Below are positions 59,990 to 64,000 of a stretch of 64,000 nucleotides of DNA, in pieces. The DNA is from Microbacterium murale (GTDB lineage Bacteria > Actinomycetota > Actinomycetes > Actinomycetales > Microbacteriaceae). The notes under the pieces were generated by a model. The model did no database searches. It saw only the letters and a list, made by a program, of their open reading frames with translations, and had not been told where the DNA came from. The stretch is taken from the NCBI RefSeq assembly GCF_014635185.1, contig NZ_BMCM01000005.1:124001-188000 (forward strand), written 5' to 3'. The translations under genes and the position numbers were made by a program. The first letter of the stretch is position 1. The number at the start of each line of letters is the position of its first letter.

Positions 59990-59995
59990 GGAGGG

Positions 59996-60649
59996 GTGAC
60001 CACCTCAGCGACCTATGCCCCGGCGGCAAGAACGATCAAGCGCCCGAATTCGGTAGCTGTCGGCACCATCGTGTGGCTCGGCAGCGAGGTGATGTTCTTC
60101 GCGGGACTGTTCGCGATCTACTTCACCCTCCGCAGCACGTCTCCCGAACTCTGGGCAGACCGTACGGAACTGCTCAACGTGACCTTCGCCGGCATCAACA
60201 CGGCGATCCTCGTGCTCTCCTCCGTCACCTGCCAGATGGGCGTGTTCGCGGCTGAGGACCTGCAGCCCTATCGGCTCGCGAAGGGCCAGCTCAACCTTGC
60301 CGGTCGCCGCCGCCTCTTCGGCTGGGGAATGATCGAGTGGTTCTGGCTGACGTTCGCGCTCGGCGCGATCTTCGTCTCCGGCCAGGTCTGGGAGTACGCG
60401 CAGCTCGTCACCGAGGGCATGCCGATCCAGGCAGATTCGTACGCCTCGGCCTTCTACCTGACGACGGGCTTCCACGCTCTCCACGTCACCGGCGGACTCA
60501 TCGCGTTCCTGCTCATCATGGGCCGCGCGTTCGCAGTGAAGAACTTCACGCACAAAGAGGCGACCTCCTCGATCGTCGTGTCCTATTACTGGCACTTCGT
60601 CGACGTCGTCTGGATCGTGCTGTTCTTCGTCATCTACTTCCTGAAATAA
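59996..60649 (+). CDS. ctaE: Cytochrome c oxidase subunit III
   Basis: Membrane subunit of the aa3-type terminal oxidase; 217 aa with about five transmembrane helices. [20 protein letters not shown] and the late [20 protein letters not shown] are characteristic. The GTG at 59996 is chosen from the promoter position and because upstream codons are not conserved-looking. It is followed after 20 bases by qcrC, the usual actinobacterial ctaE-qcrCAB order, where oxidase and bc1 complex form a supercomplex. Confidence 0.95.
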   Translation: MTTSATYAPAARTIKRPNSVAVGTIVWLGSEVMFFAGLFAIYFTLRSTSPELWADRTELLNVTFAGINTAILVLSSVTCQMGVFAAEDLQPYRLAKGQLNLAGRRRLFGWGMIEWFWLTFALGAIFVSGQVWEYAQLVTEGMPIQADSYASAFYLTTGFHALHVTGGLIAFLLIMGRAFAVKNFTHKEATSSIVVSYYWHFVDVVWIVLFFVIYFLK

Positions 60650-60669
60650 GAGCGGAGCTGACCTGCGAA

Positions 60670-61473
60670 ATGGCACGAGAGAAGAAGCGTCGCTCGAACG
60701 GACGCCGCAGCCCACTGGCGGCCGCGGCTCTGATCGGTGCAGGACTCCTCATCACAGGAGGCATCTACGCCGGAGCGTCGGCGGCGATCGCCGCCACTGA
60801 CACCCAGACGAGCGCGAGCACCACCCTGAGCGTCGAAGACGGCGAGAAGCTGTTCCAGTCGAACTGCGCCACCTGCCACGGTCTCGACTTGCAGGGCACC
60901 GACACCGGCCCCAGCCTCTACGGCGTCGGCGAGCTGTCCGTCGAGTTCCAGCTGGCGACCGGACGCATGCCCCTGCAGGCGCAGGGACCGCAGGCTCCGC
61001 AGAAGAGCCCCCAGTTCACGCAGCCGCAGATCGACGCCATGGCCGCATACGTGCAGTCCGAGGCGCCCGGCCCGACGTTCCCCTCCGACGAGATCCTCGA
61101 CGGTGAAGGCGATGTCGCACACGGAGCCGAACTGTTCAGGGTCAACTGCGCGATGTGCCACAACGTGTCGGCCGCCGGCGGTGCGCTCACCGAGGGCAAG
61201 TACGCCCCGGCCCTGACCTCGACCAGCGCGCTGCACATCTACGCGGCGATGGTCACCGGCCCGCAGAACATGCCGGTGTTCGGAGACATGAACCTCTCCG
61301 ACGACGACAAGCGTGACATCATCTCCGCACTGCTCTTCCAGCAGGAGTCGGTTTCGGTCGGCGGATTCTCGCTCGGCAACCTCGGGCCCGTCTCCGAGGG
61401 ACTGTTCGTCTGGATCTTCGGAATCGGTGGCCTCGTCGCCATCACCGTGTGGATCACGGCGAAGTCCAACTGA
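60670..61473 (+). CDS. qcrC: Dihaem cytochrome c subunit of the bc1 complex
   Basis: Carries electrons from the Rieske protein straight to the aa3 oxidase, replacing a soluble cytochrome c; 267 aa. A basic N-terminus and hydrophobic helix (about 15-40) act as an anchor. Two haem-binding CXXCH motifs are present: CATCH at 66-70 and CAMCH at 160-164. A C-terminal helix (about 240-262) is the second anchor. Axial Met candidates are in GRMPLQAQG and PQNMPVFGDM. Confidence 0.96.
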   Translation: MAREKKRRSNGRRSPLAAAALIGAGLLITGGIYAGASAAIAATDTQTSASTTLSVEDGEKLFQSNCATCHGLDLQGTDTGPSLYGVGELSVEFQLATGRMPLQAQGPQAPQKSPQFTQPQIDAMAAYVQSEAPGPTFPSDEILDGEGDVAHGAELFRVNCAMCHNVSAAGGALTEGKYAPALTSTSALHIYAAMVTGPQNMPVFGDMNLSDDDKRDIISALLFQQESVSVGGFSLGNLGPVSEGLFVWIFGIGGLVAITVWITAKSN

Positions 61474-61509
61474 CGCTTATTCATCGAAGAGGAACGTACG
61501 AGGAGCACC

Positions 61510-62586
61510 ATGGCAAACGACGACGACTCGAAGGCCCTTGAGCGGGCCTACCAGCCCTCTCCGGGGCTGGGTGTCGCAGTCAGCGATCCCGTGCAGAACC
61601 CGGGGCTGCCGCCACACCGTGAGCGGATGACCGACAAGGACCCCAAGGCTGAGAAGCGCGCGGTCCGCACGGTCTACACGCTGTTCTACCTGTCGCTGGC
61701 CGGCAGCATCTGGGCTGTCGCGGCGTACATGCTGTTCCCGATCGAAGACGGCTCCCTGGGAGCGATCCGCTACAACAACCTCTTCATCGGTCTCGGCATC
61801 GCTCTGGCGCTGCTGTCGCTCGGCATCGGCGCCATCCACTGGTCCAAGGCCCTGATGTCCGACAAGGAGTTCATCGAGCACCGTCACCCCACCCGGGGCA
61901 AGGACTCGACGCGCGAAGCGGCAGTCCAGGCGTTCGCAGACGCGAACGAGGAGTCCGGCTTCGGCCGACGCACGATGATCCGCAACTCGCTGTTCGCAGC
62001 GGTCATCGCATCGATCATTCCCGGTGTGGCGCTCTTCCGCGGTCTTGCACCGCACAGCACTCCTGAGGACCCCACAGCCGGTGACCCCGTCGTGCTGCTG
62101 AAGCAGACCATGTGGGCAGAGGGACAGCGTCTCGTGCGCGACCCTGACGGCACGCCGATCCGCGCGGCAGACGTCACCCTCGGCTCCGCCTTCCATGTGA
62201 TCCCTGAGGATCTCGCGGAGCTGAGCCACCACGACGGCTACCTCGAGGAGAAGGCCAAGGCGATCGTGCTGATGATGCGCCTCCGCCCCGAGCAGCTCAT
62301 CGAAGCGGAAGACCGCAAGGACTGGTCGTACGACGGCATCGTCGCGTACTCCAAGGTCTGCACGCACGTCGGCTGCCCCGTCGCCCTGTACGAGCAGCAG
62401 ACGCACCACCTGCTGTGCCCGTGCCACCAGTCGCAGTTCGACGTGACCGACCACGCGAAGGTCATCTTCGGCCCGGCCGCCCGTCCACTGCCTCAGCTGC
62501 CGATCACCGTCGACGATGAGGGCTACCTCGTCGCACGCAGCGATTTCACCGAGCCTGTCGGCCCGAGCTTCTGGGAGCGCCATTGA
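61510..62586 (+). CDS. qcrA: Ubiquinol/menaquinol-cytochrome c reductase Rieske iron-sulfur subunit
   Basis: Takes electrons from menaquinol in the bc1 complex; 358 aa, with the three N-terminal membrane helices typical of actinobacteria (about 57-80, 95-115, 160-180). Rieske cluster ligands: CTHVGC at 284-289 and CPCH at 303-306 (Cys284, His286, Cys303, His306), with the disulfide pair Cys289/Cys305. GAGGAG lies before the ATG. The stop overlaps the TTG start of qcrB. Confidence 0.96.
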   Translation: MANDDDSKALERAYQPSPGLGVAVSDPVQNPGLPPHRERMTDKDPKAEKRAVRTVYTLFYLSLAGSIWAVAAYMLFPIEDGSLGAIRYNNLFIGLGIALALLSLGIGAIHWSKALMSDKEFIEHRHPTRGKDSTREAAVQAFADANEESGFGRRTMIRNSLFAAVIASIIPGVALFRGLAPHSTPEDPTAGDPVVLLKQTMWAEGQRLVRDPDGTPIRAADVTLGSAFHVIPEDLAELSHHDGYLEEKAKAIVLMMRLRPEQLIEAEDRKDWSYDGIVAYSKVCTHVGCPVALYEQQTHHLLCPCHQSQFDVTDHAKVIFGPAARPLPQLPITVDDEGYLVARSDFTEPVGPSFWERH

Positions 62587-64000
62587 GTACCGCAACGCTG
62601 TCCAAAGAGGACAAGGACACCAAGGCGCCCCTCGGCGGCCGATTCGTCGGTGGAGCGGCGAACTACATCGACGAGCGCACCAGCCTCTCGGGCTTCGTCA
62701 AGGAGCTCGGTCGCAAGATCTTCCCCGACCACTGGTCGTTCATGCTCGGCGAGATCGCGCTGTGGAGCTTCGTCGTCGTCTTCATCTCCGGCTCGTTCCT
62801 GACGTTCTTCTTCCAGGCGTCGATGGTCGAGACGCACTACACCGGCGCCTACGCCCCCATGCGCGGCATCGAGATGTCCGCGGCACTCGAATCGACGCTG
62901 CACATCTCGTTCGACCTGCGCGGTGGTCTGCTGGTCCGCCAGATCCACCACTGGGCAGCTCTCGTGTTCGTCGCCGGCATCGGCATCCACATGCTGCGCA
63001 TCTTCTTCACCGGCGCGTTCCGCAAGCCGCGTGAGCTGAACTGGGTCATCGGCTTCGTGCTGTTCATCCTGGCGCTGGCCGAGGGCTTCACCGGCTACTC
63101 GCTGCCTGACGACCTGCTCTCGGGCAACGGCCTGCGCATCATCGACGGCATGGTCAAGGGACTCCCCCTGATCGGCACGTGGACTTCGTTCCTGATCTTC
63201 GGTGGAGAGTTCCCCGGTACCGACATCGTCGGTCGCCTGTACTCGCTGCACATCCTGCTGCTTCCGATGCTGGTCATCGCCCTCATCGTCGTGCACCTGA
63301 TGCTGATGGTGATCAACAAGCACACCCAGTTCGCCGGCCCCGGTCGCACGAACGACAACGTCGTCGGCTACCCGATGATGCCGGTGTACATGTCGAAGAT
63401 GGGCGGCTACCTGTTCATCGTCTTCGGCTCGATCGTGCTGATAGCGACGTTCTTCCAGATCAACCCGATCTGGGCGTACGGACCATACGACCCGTCCCCG
63501 GTTTCGGCCGGTACCCAGCCGGACTGGTACATCGGATTCGCGGACGGCGCGCTGCGGCTCGCGCCATCGAACTGGGACCTCGTTTTCCTCGACCGCACCT
63601 GGTCGTTCGGAATCATCGTTCCCGTGCTCGTCCTCGGCCTGTTCATCGTCGCCGTCGCGATCTATCCCTTCCTCGAGGCGTGGATCACCGGAGACAAGCG
63701 TGAGCACCACATCGCGCAGCGTCCCCGCAACGCCGCCACGCGCACCGCGATCGGCGCCGCCGGCGTCATCTTCTACGCGGTCCTGTGGGCGGCAGCATCC
63801 TCCGACCTCATCGCGACGCACTTCATGCTCACGATGGAGGGCGTGATCCACACGCTTCAGGCGCTGCTGTTCCTCGGCCCGATCCTCGGTTACTTCATCA
63901 CCAAGCGCATCTGCATCGCGCTTCAGAAGAAGGACCGCGAGATCGTGCTGCACGGCTACGAGTCCGGTCGCATCGTCCGCCTTCCCGGCGGCGAGTACAT
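62583..64000 (+). CDS. qcrB: Cytochrome b subunit of the bc1 complex, 3' end cut by window edge
   Basis: Menaquinol-oxidising membrane core of the bc1 complex; 472 codons visible and the frame runs off the right edge. The start is TTG at 62583, overlapping the qcrA stop (TTGA), giving MSTATLSKEDKDTKAPLGGR. Haem-ligand helices are visible (TLHISFDLRGGLLVRQIHHW with a second His pair in GRLYSLHILLLPMLV and VVHLMLMVINKH), the Qo-site region is near GTQPDWYIGFADGAL, and the extended C-terminal part typical of actinobacterial QcrB has begun. Confidence 0.93.
   Translation, partial: MSTATLSKEDKDTKAPLGGRFVGGAANYIDERTSLSGFVKELGRKIFPDHWSFMLGEIALWSFVVVFISGSFLTFFFQASMVETHYTGAYAPMRGIEMSAALESTLHISFDLRGGLLVRQIHHWAALVFVAGIGIHMLRIFFTGAFRKPRELNWVIGFVLFILALAEGFTGYSLPDDLLSGNGLRIIDGMVKGLPLIGTWTSFLIFGGEFPGTDIVGRLYSLHILLLPMLVIALIVVHLMLMVINKHTQFAGPGRTNDNVVGYPMMPVYMSKMGGYLFIVFGSIVLIATFFQINPIWAYGPYDPSPVSAGTQPDWYIGFADGALRLAPSNWDLVFLDRTWSFGIIVPVLVLGLFIVAVAIYPFLEAWITGDKREHHIAQRPRNAATRTAIGAAGVIFYAVLWAAASSDLIATHFMLTMEGVIHTLQALLFLGPILGYFITKRICIALQKKDREIVLHGYESGRIVRLPGGEY

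Overview
The window looks like a chromosomal core region of a high-GC Gram-positive actinobacterium, most likely Microbacteriaceae and close to Microbacterium. The evidence is strong G/C bias at third codon positions, many GTG starts, 4-base ATGA/GTGA gene overlaps, RbpA, WhiA, paired ClpP1/ClpP2, a dihaem QcrC with CtaE-QcrCAB order, and a uvrA-uvrC-rapZ-whiA cluster. Gene density is very high. No stretch over about 210 bases lacks a gene. I see no insertion sequence, prophage, CRISPR array, rRNA or replication origin.

Layout: 1-5974 (minus) is a peptide-uptake operon of M19 dipeptidase, solute-binding lipoprotein, two permeases and a double-ATPase protein cut by the left edge. 6128-8931 (plus) is valS of the archaeal type plus a coupled small gene. 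8938-11916 holds an ArsR-type regulator with a small partner, divergent from an M3 oligopeptidase across a two-copy operator. 12028-15000 has an epoxide-hydrolase-like gene and clpX-Nudix. 15069-19302 is a deoxyribonucleoside catabolism operon (SorC-family regulator, deoC, aldehyde dehydrogenase, truncated aldehyde dehydrogenase) with a large palindrome in front. 19492-22907 has clpP1P2, a TPR gene and tig. Two tRNA genes (Pro-UGG, Gly-UCC) follow, then a membrane-anchored HEXXH protein.

24535-28239 is the glycolytic run gap-pgk-tpiA, then secG-rbpA. 28343-35880 has sodA, whiA, rapZ, uvrC and uvrA. 35982-39964 is a DUF4129/MoxR/DUF58 cluster. 40003-43924 has an OhrR-like regulator with a small zinc-ribbon partner, a TfoX-like gene, uvrB and a DUF4126 membrane protein. 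43875-52360 is an apparent eight-gene operon: SsuABC-type transporter, acs, metY, CoA-binding protein, coaE and an MFS transporter. 52491-56505 has rpsA, a lipoprotein/PKD secreted-protein pair and a 5'-3' exonuclease. 56520-59815 is trpD, a PHP protein and an MFS transporter. 59996 to the right edge is respiratory: ctaE, qcrC, qcrA and a partial qcrB.

Most of this is conserved housekeeping. The less ordinary items are the paired operators around the ArsR gene, the SorC palindrome, the catalytic-domain-less aldehyde dehydrogenase, the HEXXH-x18-E protein, the OhrR-like gene without ohr beside it, the mixed sulfur/acetate/CoA operon, the Lys/Ala-rich trigger factor tail, and a recurring arrangement in which a -10 hexamer lies 6-7 bases before a start codon, which suggests leaderless mRNAs. 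I found no clear candidate for a wholly new biological system.
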